Assembly (NCBI RefSeq): GCF_003992595.1
Contig: NZ_RZNA01000047.1
Coordinates: forward strand, 62,001-126,000
DNA from: Flagellimonas oceanensis
GTDB taxonomy: Bacteria; Bacteroidota; Bacteroidia; Flavobacteriales; Flavobacteriaceae
DNA length: 64,000 nucleotides
Direction: 5' to 3'
Within the stretch, counting starts at the first letter, position 1. Each line of letters starts with the position of its first letter. The notes beneath the pieces were generated by a model. It was not told the DNA's origin. It searched no databases and saw only the letters and a program-made list of their open reading frames with translations. Shown here one piece after another: positions 17,551-27,417 of the stretch. A program made the position numbers and the translations under genes.

Positions 17551-18468
17551 ATGGATGTCCAATTTACATTGAATGATTTCTACGGTAAACTTGGGTTGCC
17601 CATCCCTGAAAACATTGGAAAGGATATTGGGCACTTCAATGTTTTTAATATTGCCGAATATCGTAATCGACTGAGCAAGGGAGAGATGCGATATGATAGG
17701 CGGGCCTATTTCAAGATCAGTCTTATCAACGGTACAAACCGTGCGGAATATGCGGATAAGGTAATTCACATCAAAAACAAGGCACTTTTGTTCGCTTCCC
17801 CAGGAATACCTTATAACTATCTGCCTCAGAATGATGAACAGTCGGGATACTTTTGCGTGTTCACGGAAAGCTTTTTATCAAAAGAAAAAAGTGGGATCAT
17901 TTTGGAAAAGCTATCACTTTTTCAACCTGGAGGTTATCCCGTACTTGACATTACCGATGAAGATTACATGGAACTTGAACAACTTTTCCAGAAAATGGAC
18001 AAGGAACTATCTTCCGACTACCCATTTAAGTTTGATTTGATAAGGGCCTATGTGATCGAACTATTGCACATGGGGCAAAAATTGCATCCTGTCCAACCAC
18101 GGGAAAGTGGTAAAAACGCTGCGATTCGTATTACCGATATGTTCGTGGAGTTGTTGGAAAGGCAATTTCCAATAAATACTACAGTCCAAAGGTCAGTGCT
18201 CAAAACTGCCAATGATTTTGCGGAGCGATTGGCAATACATCCCAATCATCTTAATAAAGTACTTAAAGAAACCACTGGAAGCACAACAACCGAGGTTATT
18301 CATGCCAGATTATTTGAAGAAGCCAAGATCCTGCTCAACAACACCGATTGGAACATATCAGAAATTGCATTCAGTTTAGGTTTTGAAGAGGTGGCACATT
18401 TTTCCAATTTCTTCAAAAAACATGCACAACTTTCCCCCTTAAAGTTTAGATCAGCCATCAAAATTTGA
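17551..18468 (+). CDS. AraC family transcriptional regulator
   Basis: A 305-residue regulator: a cupin-like N-terminal sensing region and a C-terminal pair of helix-turn-helix motifs (SVLKTANDFAERLAIHPNHL; SEIAFSLGFEEVAHFSNFF). The ATG at 17551 is used because the promoter and terminator lie over the longer open frame. It precedes, on the same strand, a short-chain dehydrogenase that has its own promoter, so it may control that gene; the inducer is unknown. Confidence 0.92.
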   Translation: MDVQFTLNDFYGKLGLPIPENIGKDIGHFNVFNIAEYRNRLSKGEMRYDRRAYFKISLINGTNRAEYADKVIHIKNKALLFASPGIPYNYLPQNDEQSGYFCVFTESFLSKEKSGIILEKLSLFQPGGYPVLDITDEDYMELEQLFQKMDKELSSDYPFKFDLIRAYVIELLHMGQKLHPVQPRESGKNAAIRITDMFVELLERQFPINTTVQRSVLKTANDFAERLAIHPNHLNKVLKETTGSTTTEVIHARLFEEAKILLNNTDWNISEIAFSLGFEEVAHFSNFFKKHAQLSPLKFRSAIKI

Positions 18469-18492
18469 TTTTTGCAAAAAACTGATTGATAC

Positions 18493-18527
18493 TTGCAATC
18501 CCCATGGAGCTTATCCAGCTAATTTTG
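18493..18527 (+). promoter_or_regulatory. Promoter of the short-chain dehydrogenase
   Basis: TAATTTTG at 18520-18527 matches TAnnTTTG, with TTG at 18493-18495 (spacer 24, slightly long). It lies 24 bases before the chosen ATG. Confidence 0.5.
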
Positions 18528-18551
18528 TTCCGAATTCAAAAATCAATTAAC

Positions 18552-19313
18552 ATGAACAAATCAAAAATAGCATTGGTTACTGGTGGTAGCCGTGGTCTAG
18601 GAGAGGACATGGCCATGAAAATCGCAAAAAAGGGAATAGATGTAGTCCTGACGTACCACACCAACAAGGATATGGCTGAAGATGTAGTGGAGAACATTAA
18701 AAAGTTGGGGCAGAAGGCCCTGGCCTTGCAACTGGATACATCCAATGTAAAAACCTTTGATGATTTTTATGAGCGATTGGAGCGGGCCTTGAAAGAAGTG
18801 ATGGGGGTTGACAAATTCGACTTTCTCATCAACAATGCCGGAACCGGAATATATGAGCCGTTTGTTTCGACTACCGAAGAGCAGTTTGATGAAATGGTGA
18901 ACATTCATTTAAAGGGCGTTTATTTTCTCACACAAAAATCACTTCCATACCTTAATGATGAGGCCAGAATCATCAACATCTCTTCAGGGTTGGCACGATT
19001 CAGCCTGCCAAAGTCGTCGGCTTATGGTGCCATGAAGGGAGGAGTCGAGGTTTTTACAAGATATCTGGCCAAAGAGCTTGCCGATAGAAAAATAAGGGCC
19101 AACGTAGTCGCTCCAGGTGCTGTGGCAACCGATTTTGGAGGGGGGGAGAACAAGACCAACGAGGCCAAACGTAAAGCCGTAACCAATTTCACTGCATTGG
19201 GAAGAGTCGGGGAGCCGGATGATATCGGTGGGGTGGTCGCCTTTCTATGCACGGAAGATGCCAAATGGATCAACGCACAGCGTATCGAAGTATCTGGCGG
19301 TATCATGATTTAG
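18552..19313 (+). CDS. Short-chain dehydrogenase/reductase
   Basis: A 253-residue classical SDR. The cofactor motif is TGGSRGLGEDMA; NNAGTG, the catalytic Ser (IINISSGLA) and YGAMKGG (Tyr-x3-Lys) are all present, so it should be active with NAD(P)H. The ATG at 18552 was chosen as the upstream alternative at 18486 falls before the promoter. It probably belongs to the AraC regulator's pathway; the substrate is unknown. Confidence 0.93.
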   Translation: MNKSKIALVTGGSRGLGEDMAMKIAKKGIDVVLTYHTNKDMAEDVVENIKKLGQKALALQLDTSNVKTFDDFYERLERALKEVMGVDKFDFLINNAGTGIYEPFVSTTEEQFDEMVNIHLKGVYFLTQKSLPYLNDEARIINISSGLARFSLPKSSAYGAMKGGVEVFTRYLAKELADRKIRANVVAPGAVATDFGGGENKTNEAKRKAVTNFTALGRVGEPDDIGGVVAFLCTEDAKWINAQRIEVSGGIMI

Positions 19314-19333
19314 AAAACATCACATAATTCAAT

Positions 19334-19367
19334 AAAAAACGGATTGAGCAATCAATCCGTTTTTTAT
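19334..19367 (+). terminator. Terminator after the short-chain dehydrogenase
   Basis: AAAAACGGATTGA and TCAATCCGTTTTT form a long perfect stem around GCAA, followed by T residues. Confidence 0.9.
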
Positions 19368-19458
19368 TGTTGGATTTCTAAAAATTCAAGGGCTTTTTTT
19401 GCTTTTCACTAGGGAGTGCCGTTTCTTTGCAGTTCAGTTCATTTATAAATTGAAAGTG

Positions 19459-19643
19459 TTATCAAGAAAGGTGGAGGGATTGGACCCTGTGAAGCCTTAG
19501 CAACCCTCGACTTCGAGAAGGTGCTACATTCTACCCCTGTCCTGAAATTGTTTCAGGACCTCATGGAGTATTCATACCGACCATTTAGTATTGGGGGAGG
19601 ATAACGAACGAATACAACACCGTATCCACCCGCTTTTCTTGAT
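19459..19643 (+). promoter_or_regulatory. SAM-I (S-box) riboswitch with enlarged P3
   Basis: P1 is ATCAAGAAAG at 19461 against CTTTTCTTGAT ending at 19643. The core motifs GGTGGAGGGA, GACCCTGTGAAGCC, TTAGCAACCC and AAGGTGCTA are the same as in the first riboswitch. Between the two P3 strands (TTCTACCCC and GGGGGAGGA) the loop is enlarged by roughly 50 bases and contains a perfect palindromic hairpin. The structure precedes metH-metF, so SAM would shut down methionine regeneration. A weak promoter (TTTG at 19426, TAAATTGA at 19446) lies upstream. No clear terminator was found before the metH ATG. Confidence 0.92.
19537..19560. repeat. REP-like palindrome inside the SAM-I riboswitch
   Basis: GTCCTGAAA-TTG-TTTCAGGAC (19539-19559) is a perfect 9-bp inverted repeat. 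Similar CCTGAA...TTCAGG palindromes are familiar as dispersed intergenic repeats in Bacteroidota genomes. Here it sits in the P3 loop of the aptamer. Confidence 0.6.
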
Positions 19644-19677
19644 TTCACTACATCCTTTTTAGAAGGGACATTGTACT

Positions 19678-20679
19678 ATGGAAAAAATTGAAGACATACT
19701 GAAGAAACGGATTTTAGTGCTGGATGGAGCTATGGGCACCATGTTGCAGCGCTATAAATTCAATGAAGAAGATTTTAGGGGCGAACGTTTTAAGGATTGG
19801 CCAAGTGACCTGCAAGGAAATAACGATTTGCTGTCTTTGACCCAACCCGAAGCCGTGAAAGAAGTCCATCGAAAATTTTTGGAAGCTGGTGCGGACATCA
19901 TTGAAACCAATACCTTTTCGGGTACGACCATTGCCATGGCGGACTACGGAATGGAAGAATTGGTCTATGAACTGAATTACGAATCCGCGAAGCTTGCAAA
20001 GCAAGTCGCTGACGAATTCACACAAAAGAACCCAAGCAAACCAAGATTTGTAGCGGGGAGTATCGGTCCGACCAATAAAACCGCCAGCATGTCCCCCGAT
20101 GTAAACGACCCTGGTTTTAGAGCCATTTCCTTTGATGAACTCCGTATCGCATACAAACAACAGATAGAGGCCTTGTTGGATGGTGGTGCCGATATTTTGC
20201 TGGTGGAGACCATTTTTGATACGCTGAACGCCAAAGCGGCCCTTTTTGCTATCGAAGAAGTAAAGGATGAGCGTAACATCGAAGTGCCTGTAATGGTTAG
20301 TGGAACCATTACCGATGCTTCGGGAAGAACGCTGTCGGGACAGACAGCAGAAGCATTTTTGATTTCCATTTCCCACATCCCGATTCTATCGGTTGGTTTC
20401 AATTGTGCTTTGGGAGCCAAACAATTGGTGCCTCATTTGGAGGTTGTTTCTGCCAAGTCCGAATTTGCTGTTTCTGCACACCCCAATGCAGGGTTGCCCA
20501 ACGCATTTGGCGAATATGACGAAACACCCGAACAAATGGCGGTTCAGATTAAAGAATATGCAGAAAAAGGCCTGGTTAATATTGTAGGCGGTTGCTGTGG
20601 GACCACCCCAGAGCATATCAAGGCCATTGCTGATGTGGTAAAGGATTATGAACCGAGAAAACTTCTGAATCCAGCTTAG
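19678..20679 (+). CDS. metH: Methionine synthase, homocysteine-binding part
   Basis: A 333-residue protein equal to the N-terminal module of cobalamin-dependent methionine synthase. It binds homocysteine at a zinc site. [11 protein letters not shown] is the N-terminal motif; FNCALG and [10 protein letters not shown] carry the three zinc cysteines. The rest of MetH is encoded by the next gene after 3 bases, so the two chains must assemble. A frameshift is unlikely, because each half has a clean stop and start and a complete domain set. Confidence 0.93.
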   Translation: MEKIEDILKKRILVLDGAMGTMLQRYKFNEEDFRGERFKDWPSDLQGNNDLLSLTQPEAVKEVHRKFLEAGADIIETNTFSGTTIAMADYGMEELVYELNYESAKLAKQVADEFTQKNPSKPRFVAGSIGPTNKTASMSPDVNDPGFRAISFDELRIAYKQQIEALLDGGADILLVETIFDTLNAKAALFAIEEVKDERNIEVPVMVSGTITDASGRTLSGQTAEAFLISISHIPILSVGFNCALGAKQLVPHLEVVSAKSEFAVSAHPNAGLPNAFGEYDETPEQMAVQIKEYAEKGLVNIVGGCCGTTPEHIKAIADVVKDYEPRKLLNPA

Positions 20680-20682
20680 TTT

Positions 20683-23361
20683 ATGGCAGAGAACAACGAA
20701 CAACGATATTTGAAACTGAGTGGCCTCGAGCCCTTGGTCGTAACTCCGGAAAGCAATTTCATCAACGTGGGGGAACGTACCAATGTGGCAGGATCTAAAC
20801 GGTTTTTGAGACTGATCAAGGAAGAAAAGTTCGATGAGGCTTTGGACATTGCCCGCGAACAAGTAGAAGGCGGTGCCCAGATTATCGACATCAATATGGA
20901 TGATGGTCTGATTGATGGTAAGGAAGCCATGGTCAAGTTCTTGAACTTGATTGTTGCCGAACCGGATATTGCCCGAGTACCCATTATGATCGATAGCTCC
21001 AAGTGGGAAATTATTGAAGCTGGGCTGCAGGTGGTGCAAGGAAAATGTGTCGTCAATTCCATCAGTCTTAAAGAAGGAAAAGAAGAGTTTGTCCACCATG
21101 CAAAACTGATTAAGCGTTATGGAGCCGCAGTTATCGTCATGGCCTTCGATGAGGTGGGGCAGGCAGATACCTACGAACGCCGAATCGAAATAGCCAAACG
21201 TTCCTATGATATTTTGGTCAACGAAGTGAATTTCCCTCCCGAGGACATCATTTTTGACCTCAATATTTTTCCTGTGGGCACGGGAATGGACGAACATAAA
21301 AACAACGCCATAGATTATATCGAGGGAACACGTTGGGTACGTGAAAACCTTCCCTATTGTAGCGTTAGCGGAGGTGTGAGCAATGTTTCCTTCTCATTTC
21401 GGGGGAACAATCCTGTTCGTGAGGCCATGCACTCCGCCTTCCTGTTTCATGCGATTAAAGCGGGTATGAATATGGGAATCGTGAACCCGACGATGTTGGA
21501 GGTCTACGATGATATTCCCAAAGACTTGTTGGAGCATGTGGAAGATGTGCTGCTCAACCGAAGGGATGATGCCACTGAGCGTTTGTTGGAATTTGCAGAA
21601 ACTGTTGTGGGAACAGCCAAGGAAAGCAAGGTGGATTTATCGTGGAGGGACGAACCGCTTCAAGATAGAATTACCCGTGCCTTGGTCAAAGGTATTGATC
21701 AATACATCATTGAAGATGTTGAGGAAGCCCGTCAACAAGCTGCTAAACCCCTGCATGTAATCGAGGGGAACCTAATGACAGGGATGAATGTTGTTGGGGA
21801 TTTGTTCGGAAGCGGAAAAATGTTTTTACCACAAGTGGTAAAATCCGCCCGGGTAATGAAAAAGGCCGTAGCCTACCTCACTCCCTATATTGAAGCATCA
21901 AAAGATAAAAATGCCAAGGCGGCTGGAAAAATTTTGATGGCAACCGTAAAAGGCGATGTTCACGATATCGGAAAGAACATCGTGAGCGTGGTATTGGCCT
22001 GTAACAATTATGAGATAGTTGATATGGGTGTGATGGTGCCACCGGAAAAAATCATCAACAAAGCCAAGGAAGAACAAGTGGATATTATCGGCTTGAGCGG
22101 ACTGATTACTCCATCATTGGATGAGATGGTGTTCTTGGCCAAGGAAATGGAGCGTCAAAACTTTGAGGTCCCGCTTTTGATTGGAGGTGCAACCACAAGC
22201 AAAGCACATACCGCAGTTAAGATTGATCCACAATACAGTCATTCCGTGGTGCATGTGAATGATGCCTCAAGGGCGGTAACGGTAGTGGGCGATTTGCTTC
22301 AAGATGAAACCGCTGTCAAGTATAAAAATTCCATCAAACTGGACTACGAGAGTTTCAGGGAGAAATTTTTAAAGCGAGGTAAGCAAAAAGAATACTTGAG
22401 CTTGGGGCAAGCACGTGAAAACAAACTTAAAATTGACTGGAATTCATCGGATATCAAAAAACCAAATCAGTTGGGCATTGAAGTATGGGAAGATTTTGAT
22501 TTGACCCAATTGAAGGAGTTTATCGATTGGTCGCCATTCTTCCGAAGTTGGGACCTGCACGGAAAATATCCCGATATTTTGACGGATAAGGTCGTTGGGG
22601 AGCAGGCCAAGGAACTATTTGAGGATGCCAAGGTATTGCTGAAACGTATTTTGGATAAAAAACTCTTGAAGGCCAAGGCCGTATTCGGATTGTTTCCGGC
22701 CAATCAAATTAATGATGATGATATTGAAGTTGAAAAGGATGGGGGGACCTTTGTTTTCAGGACACTTCGCCAACAATTGAAAAAGCGCGAAGGGGTTCCC
22801 AATATCGCCTTGGCGGATTTTATCGTCCCCAAAGATTCAGGGATTCAGGATTACATCGGTTGTTTTTGTGTGAGTACCGGATTTGGTACGCAGGAATTGG
22901 CCGCTGAGTTCGAGAGGAACCACGATGATTACAATTCCATTATGATCAAAGCCTTGGCGGATCGATTCGCGGAAGCCTTTGCTGAGTACCTGCACAAGGA
23001 GGTGCGAACGAAATACTGGGGCTACGCGGTTGATGAAGATTTGGATAACACTGAACTCATTAAAGAAAAATATCGAGGAATCCGTCCAGCACCTGGTTAT
23101 CCTGCTTGTCCCGACCATCTGGAAAAATTGACGATTTGGGAAATGATGAAGGTAGAGGAACAGATAGGTGTAAAACTCACGGATAGTTTGGCCATGTGGC
23201 CTGCTGCAAGTGTCAGTGGCTACTATTTTGGACATCCTGAAGCCAAGTATTTTGGACTGGGAAAAATAAAGCAGGACCAAGTTGAGGACTTTGCTGAGCG
23301 AAAAAATATAAATTTGGAAAAAGCCCAAAAGTGGCTGGCTCCCAATATTGTTGATGAATAA
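20683..23361 (+). CDS. metH: Methionine synthase, folate-, cobalamin- and SAM-binding parts
   Basis: An 892-residue chain carrying the rest of MetH. The methyltetrahydrofolate (pterin) domain begins with [16 protein letters not shown] near residue 25. The cobalamin cap and binding domains follow; DVHDIGKN near 425 holds the lower-ligand His, with GLSGLI and GGATTSKAH after it. The reactivation domain has [15 protein letters not shown] and [12 protein letters not shown], which bind SAM. It transfers methyl from methyl-THF to homocysteine with its partner chain. It is followed after 3 bases by metF. Confidence 0.95.
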   Translation: MAENNEQRYLKLSGLEPLVVTPESNFINVGERTNVAGSKRFLRLIKEEKFDEALDIAREQVEGGAQIIDINMDDGLIDGKEAMVKFLNLIVAEPDIARVPIMIDSSKWEIIEAGLQVVQGKCVVNSISLKEGKEEFVHHAKLIKRYGAAVIVMAFDEVGQADTYERRIEIAKRSYDILVNEVNFPPEDIIFDLNIFPVGTGMDEHKNNAIDYIEGTRWVRENLPYCSVSGGVSNVSFSFRGNNPVREAMHSAFLFHAIKAGMNMGIVNPTMLEVYDDIPKDLLEHVEDVLLNRRDDATERLLEFAETVVGTAKESKVDLSWRDEPLQDRITRALVKGIDQYIIEDVEEARQQAAKPLHVIEGNLMTGMNVVGDLFGSGKMFLPQVVKSARVMKKAVAYLTPYIEASKDKNAKAAGKILMATVKGDVHDIGKNIVSVVLACNNYEIVDMGVMVPPEKIINKAKEEQVDIIGLSGLITPSLDEMVFLAKEMERQNFEVPLLIGGATTSKAHTAVKIDPQYSHSVVHVNDASRAVTVVGDLLQDETAVKYKNSIKLDYESFREKFLKRGKQKEYLSLGQARENKLKIDWNSSDIKKPNQLGIEVWEDFDLTQLKEFIDWSPFFRSWDLHGKYPDILTDKVVGEQAKELFEDAKVLLKRILDKKLLKAKAVFGLFPANQINDDDIEVEKDGGTFVFRTLRQQLKKREGVPNIALADFIVPKDSGIQDYIGCFCVSTGFGTQELAAEFERNHDDYNSIMIKALADRFAEAFAEYLHKEVRTKYWGYAVDEDLDNTELIKEKYRGIRPAPGYPACPDHLEKLTIWEMMKVEEQIGVKLTDSLAMWPAASVSGYYFGHPEAKYFGLGKIKQDQVEDFAERKNINLEKAQKWLAPNIVDE

Positions 23362-23364
23362 CCG

Positions 23365-24318
23365 ATGAAAATTACCGACCACATAAAAAAGGCAAACGGA
23401 GAAACACTTTTCAGTTTTGAAATTGTACCGCCCGTAAAAGGAAAGAGTATCCAAGAGTTGTACAAAAACATCGACCCCTTGATGGAGTTCAAGCCTCCAT
23501 TTATTGATGTGACGACCTCCCGAGAGGAATATGTGTACAAGGAGAAAGATGGGTTGTTGGAAAAAAGGATAACACGAACACGTCCGGGAACATTGGGTAT
23601 TTGTGCCTCGTTGAAGCACAAGTACGATGTGGACACCGTGCCCCATGTTCTTTGTGGTGGTTTTACCAAAGAAGAGACCGAATATCTTTTGGTGGATTGC
23701 CAATATTTGGAGATAGACAATGTAATGGCACTTCGGGGAGATGCCCGTAAAGAAGAGAAGTATTTTACCCCCACCAAAGGCGGGCATCAATACGCCACCG
23801 ATTTGGTGGAGCAAATACAGAATATCAATCAGGGAAACTATTTGCACGATACCATTGAATCCAATAGTTTGGGTGGTTTCTGTATTGGTGTGGCGGGTTA
23901 TCCAGAGAAACACATGGAAGCACCATCCCTGCAATCTGACCTTAAACGCTTGAAGCAAAAAGTGGAGTTGGGAGCCGATTATGTAGTGACCCAAATGTTT
24001 TTCGACAATCAAAAGTTTTTTGCTTTTGTTGAAGCAGCTCGTGAGATGGGCATTGATGTACCGATTATCCCCGGAATCAAGCCGATTGCTGTAAAACGTC
24101 ATTTGCAATTGTTGCCCCATGTTTTCAGCATTGACCTTCCTCAAGATTTGATTGATGCCGTTGAGGCCTGCAAGGATAACATGGCGGTGCGTCAAGTAGG
24201 GGTGGAATGGGCCATTCAACAGTCCAAGGAACTTAGGGATGCCGGCGTGCCCGTATTGCACTATTATTCCATGGGAAAATCAGATAATGTAAAGGCCATA
24301 GCCAAGGAACTTTTTTAA
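23365..24318 (+). CDS. metF: 5,10-methylenetetrahydrofolate reductase
   Basis: A 317-residue flavoprotein that makes methyl-THF for MetH. LFSFEIVPPVKG near the start carries the catalytic Glu; NVMALRGDAR and GADYVVTQMFFDNQKF are the folate/FAD motifs. It is translated in close series with the two metH genes under the second SAM-I riboswitch. Confidence 0.96.
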   Translation: MKITDHIKKANGETLFSFEIVPPVKGKSIQELYKNIDPLMEFKPPFIDVTTSREEYVYKEKDGLLEKRITRTRPGTLGICASLKHKYDVDTVPHVLCGGFTKEETEYLLVDCQYLEIDNVMALRGDARKEEKYFTPTKGGHQYATDLVEQIQNINQGNYLHDTIESNSLGGFCIGVAGYPEKHMEAPSLQSDLKRLKQKVELGADYVVTQMFFDNQKFFAFVEAAREMGIDVPIIPGIKPIAVKRHLQLLPHVFSIDLPQDLIDAVEACKDNMAVRQVGVEWAIQQSKELRDAGVPVLHYYSMGKSDNVKAIAKELF

Positions 24319-24337
24319 TTTCCTACTTTAGCGCCCC

Positions 24338-25438
24338 ATGAGGCACCTACTTTATCCGGTTTTGCTGTTATGCTTTTGCTTTGGATTCTCTCAAGTTGGG
24401 GATGCAACAAAAAAATATACCTTGGATGTGAGTCAATTTTATGGCTCGGTGCTATTGCACAATCCAGATATTTCCCACTTGATTACTAATCATCCCGGAG
24501 GGGTTATCGTAGGTTTTAACAGAAGGCGTTTCGGTCATGAGGACTGGGAAGCCGATTTGGGCTATCCAGATACAGGTTTTTCCTTCGTCTATCAGGACAT
24601 GAATAATTCCACGCTGGGAAAGCATTTTGGGCTGTACGCGCACTATAATTTCTATTTTTTCAAGCGAAACCTTCAATTTAGGGTGGCACAGGGTGTTTCT
24701 TATAATACCAATCCATACGATAGAACTGAAAACTTTAGGAACAATGCCTATGGGAGTCACTTGTTGAGTTCCACCATGCTCATGTTCAACTATCACAGGG
24801 AAAATATTGTGGCAGGACTGGGTTTTAAGGCAGGAATCTCTCTTTTGCACTATTCCAATGCTAATTTTAAGGCTCCGAATACCTCAACCAATACCATGGC
24901 TGTCAACTTTGGTCTGACTTACGATTTGAACAAGGATACAACCTTTGAATATTTGGAACCCAAGGCTAAAGAGAAAATAACCGAACCGATTCGTTATAAT
25001 TTGGTGCTCAGAGGGGGAGCCAACGAGAGTGATGTGATCAATATGGGCCGGTACGGCTTCGCCATTGTTTCTGCCTATGCCGATAAGCGCTTGGGGAACC
25101 GAAGTGCCATTCAGTTGGGAACGGATGTGTTTTTCTCCAATTTCCTAAAGGAGTTGATACGCTATCAATCCATTTCTTTTCCTGAATTGGATGTGGCACC
25201 TGATACCGATTACAAACGCGTAGGGGTGTTTTTGGGTCACGAACTTTTTGTGAACAAGCTCAGCGTAGTGACCCAATTGGGGTACTATGTCTACTATCCT
25301 TTTGATTTTGAAGGGAGGATGTATAATAGAATCGGTTTGAAACGATATTTTGGTGATAAAATATTCGGAGCGGTGACCTTAAAATCACATGGGGCCAAAG
25401 CAGAGGCTATTGAATTTGGAATAGGGATACGATTGTAG
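24338..25438 (+). CDS. Acyloxyacyl hydrolase / lipid A deacylase-like outer-membrane protein
   Basis: A 366-residue exported protein with an N-terminal signal (MRHLLYPVLLLCFCFGFSQ) and alternating beta strands typical of an outer-membrane barrel. Its layout resembles the acyloxyacyl hydrolase (PagL-like) family found in Bacteroidota, which trims acyl chains from lipid A, but the catalytic His and Ser could not be placed with certainty. TACTTTAG at 24324-24331 is a possible -7 element. Assignment to the family is tentative. Confidence 0.6.
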   Translation: MRHLLYPVLLLCFCFGFSQVGDATKKYTLDVSQFYGSVLLHNPDISHLITNHPGGVIVGFNRRRFGHEDWEADLGYPDTGFSFVYQDMNNSTLGKHFGLYAHYNFYFFKRNLQFRVAQGVSYNTNPYDRTENFRNNAYGSHLLSSTMLMFNYHRENIVAGLGFKAGISLLHYSNANFKAPNTSTNTMAVNFGLTYDLNKDTTFEYLEPKAKEKITEPIRYNLVLRGGANESDVINMGRYGFAIVSAYADKRLGNRSAIQLGTDVFFSNFLKELIRYQSISFPELDVAPDTDYKRVGVFLGHELFVNKLSVVTQLGYYVYYPFDFEGRMYNRIGLKRYFGDKIFGAVTLKSHGAKAEAIEFGIGIRL

Positions 25439-25452
25439 TATTAAGAATTGAG

Positions 25453-26256
25453 ATGTTGGTATTGATAAAATTTTATAGGAGAGTTGATGTCACCTCGAGT
25501 GCAGTCGAGAGGTTCTTTTTATTGGTACTATCTCTATTACTGATTTCCTGTAACGGAGATAATGTGCCCGATTGTTTTCAAAACGCAGGCGAAATGGTAA
25601 GGCGGCCTGTTGATGTTTCGGAATTTAGTGCCATTACCGTTTTTGAAAACCTGAAAGTAGTTTTGAAACAAGGTAATGTACACCAGGTAGAAGTGGAAAC
25701 TGGGGAATATCTTTTAAGCGATGTTTCTGCCGTAGTGGAGGATAACCGCCTAGTGCTCCACAATGAAAACAGTTGTAATTATGTTCGGGATTACGGTTTG
25801 ACCACGGTATACGTTACTTCCCCTGACATTACGGAAATTCGTAGTAGCACAGGTTTGTTGATTTCCAGTGATGGGGTTCTGAATTACCCAAACCTCACCC
25901 TATTGGCTGAAAGCTATTCGAACCCAGAAACCGAAACCACGGATGGTTCTTTTGATTTGAATTTGAATTCAACCACCATCAGAATTACAGTGAACGGGAT
26001 AGCCTATTTCAAGCTTCAAGGAAATACGGATAATTTCAATGTGAATGTTGCTGCCGGAGATTCCAGAATCGAAGCAGGAGAGCTTGATTCAGAGAATGTA
26101 ACGGTAAACCACAGAGGCTCCAATGATGTTTTTGTGAATCCACAGCAACGATTGGGTGGTGTAATTCGAGGAACGGGAAATATCATCAGTGTAAATACTC
26201 CTCCCGAGGTGGATGTCGAAGAGTTATTTACGGGCAGACTGATTTTTGAAGACTGA
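25453..26256 (+). CDS. Head GIN domain (DUF2807) lipoprotein
   Basis: A 267-residue exported protein. The lipobox LLISCNGD follows a hydrophobic run, so it is a lipoprotein; the rest is a repetitive beta-helix of the DUF2807 head-GIN type (TVFENLKVVLKQGN; repeated hydrophobic/Gly segments). The N-terminal 20 codons are unusual because a palindromic repeat (25487-25513) lies within them; the only ATG is at 25453, but the true start may be a later TTG. Function is unknown. A second DUF2807 protein is at 34281. Confidence 0.75.
   Translation: MLVLIKFYRRVDVTSSAVERFFLLVLSLLLISCNGDNVPDCFQNAGEMVRRPVDVSEFSAITVFENLKVVLKQGNVHQVEVETGEYLLSDVSAVVEDNRLVLHNENSCNYVRDYGLTTVYVTSPDITEIRSSTGLLISSDGVLNYPNLTLLAESYSNPETETTDGSFDLNLNSTTIRITVNGIAYFKLQGNTDNFNVNVAAGDSRIEAGELDSENVTVNHRGSNDVFVNPQQRLGGVIRGTGNIISVNTPPEVDVEELFTGRLIFED
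25487..25513. repeat. CTCGA-type palindromic repeat in a coding 5' end
   Basis: ACCTCGAGTGCAGTCGAGAGGT is a near-perfect palindrome: ACCTCGA/TCGAGAGGT arms around GTGCAG. Related CTCGA...TCGAG repeats are commonly dispersed between genes in Flavobacteriaceae. This copy lies inside the reading frame just before the lipoprotein signal. Confidence 0.5.
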
Positions 26257-26331
26257 TGTCGCTTCAAACTATGACATTAATCTTCAGCGACTTTAATATT
26301 TCTCGTTAATTTCGAAATTCAAATCGAGTAT

Positions 26332-27417
26332 TTGGGAAATCTATTCGCACATATCAAAAAATTGTTTTCCCCATTTCCAAAGATCAAATCATTGGAGGGG
26401 CTTCAAGGCCTTGGTAAAGCAGATGTTCTTTTTCATAATTTGGTGGCGGAAGAAAAAGTGCCAGGTTTGGCCGTGACCGTTTTGCATCAAGGTGAACAGG
26501 TGCTTGGAAAAGGCTATGGTTTTGCCAACATTGATAAAAGAATCCGGGTGCACCCTAAAAATACCGTCTTTCGAATCGCAAGCATATCCAAATGCATCAC
26601 AGGATTGGCCTTAGGCAAAATGGAGGAAGATGGTATCGTGGATTTGGATGAATCCTTCTACACCTATGTACCTTACTACCCTAAAAAGAAATACGATTTC
26701 ACACTACGTCAATTGGCAAGTCATATCGCCGGCATTCGAGGGTACCGAGGGAAAGAATATGCCCTGAATCAAGATTATTCCATCAAAGATGGAATAGAGG
26801 TCTTTAAAAACGATCCTTTGTTTTTTGAACCTGGCACCAGCTATCTCTACAACAGTTTTGACTTTGTATTGTTGTCCTTGGCGATGCAGGAAGCACGTGG
26901 TGTTCCGTTTAACGAATATGTGAGAGAACATATTTTGATGCCCTTGGGATTGAAAAATACCTTTTCCCCTGTGGATTTCGATGTCAGTTCGAGCACAGTG
27001 GAGAACAAAACGGAATTCTATACCAAACGTGCGACGTGCTTTAACAAAGCTGTTCCCGTAAACAATAAATACAAATTGGCTGGTGGAGGATATTTATCCA
27101 CCTGCGAGGATGTAGCCAAACTGGGTCAGGCCATTTTAGAACGAAAATTGCTCAAAAAGAAAACCTACGAACAATTACTGACTTCACAAATCATTGAAGG
27201 TAAGCCCACATATTATGGTCTTGGGTTTCAGGTCAGCCAAGATGCAAACGGTAGGGCGTTTGTTGGTCACGTGGGTAATAGCGTAGGATCTTACACTAAT
27301 CTTTTTATATATCCGGAACAAGAAAAAGTTGTTGCTATTCTGATAAATTGTACCGACCCAAAGGTGCAACCTGTTTTGGATGAGGCGATCGATGCTGTTT
27401 TCGAAGGACTAGCTTAG
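26332..27417 (+). CDS. Beta-lactamase family serine hydrolase
   Basis: A 361-residue serine hydrolase. FRIASISKCITGLALGKM carries the SxxK motif, YLYNSFDFVLL contains the conserved Tyr-x-Asn, and GHVGNSVGSYTN near the C terminus the HxG motif. The start is TTG at 26332; no ATG gives a better fit, and no signal peptide is obvious. Substrates could be small esters, beta-lactams or D-amino-acid peptides. Its stop overlaps by 4 bases the end of the decarboxylase on the other strand. Confidence 0.85.
   Translation: MGNLFAHIKKLFSPFPKIKSLEGLQGLGKADVLFHNLVAEEKVPGLAVTVLHQGEQVLGKGYGFANIDKRIRVHPKNTVFRIASISKCITGLALGKMEEDGIVDLDESFYTYVPYYPKKKYDFTLRQLASHIAGIRGYRGKEYALNQDYSIKDGIEVFKNDPLFFEPGTSYLYNSFDFVLLSLAMQEARGVPFNEYVREHILMPLGLKNTFSPVDFDVSSSTVENKTEFYTKRATCFNKAVPVNNKYKLAGGGYLSTCEDVAKLGQAILERKLLKKKTYEQLLTSQIIEGKPTYYGLGFQVSQDANGRAFVGHVGNSVGSYTNLFIYPEQEKVVAILINCTDPKVQPVLDEAIDAVFEGLA

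Noticed and set aside
18486..18551. Short-chain dehydrogenase starting at 18486
   Set aside because: The promoter -7 element (18520-18527) lies inside this stretch and the SDR family begins near the ATG at 18552.
24452..24850. Antisense open frames opposite known genes
   Set aside because: They lie opposite well-conserved genes, lack family motifs and have no promoter; they reflect the base composition of the real coding strand.
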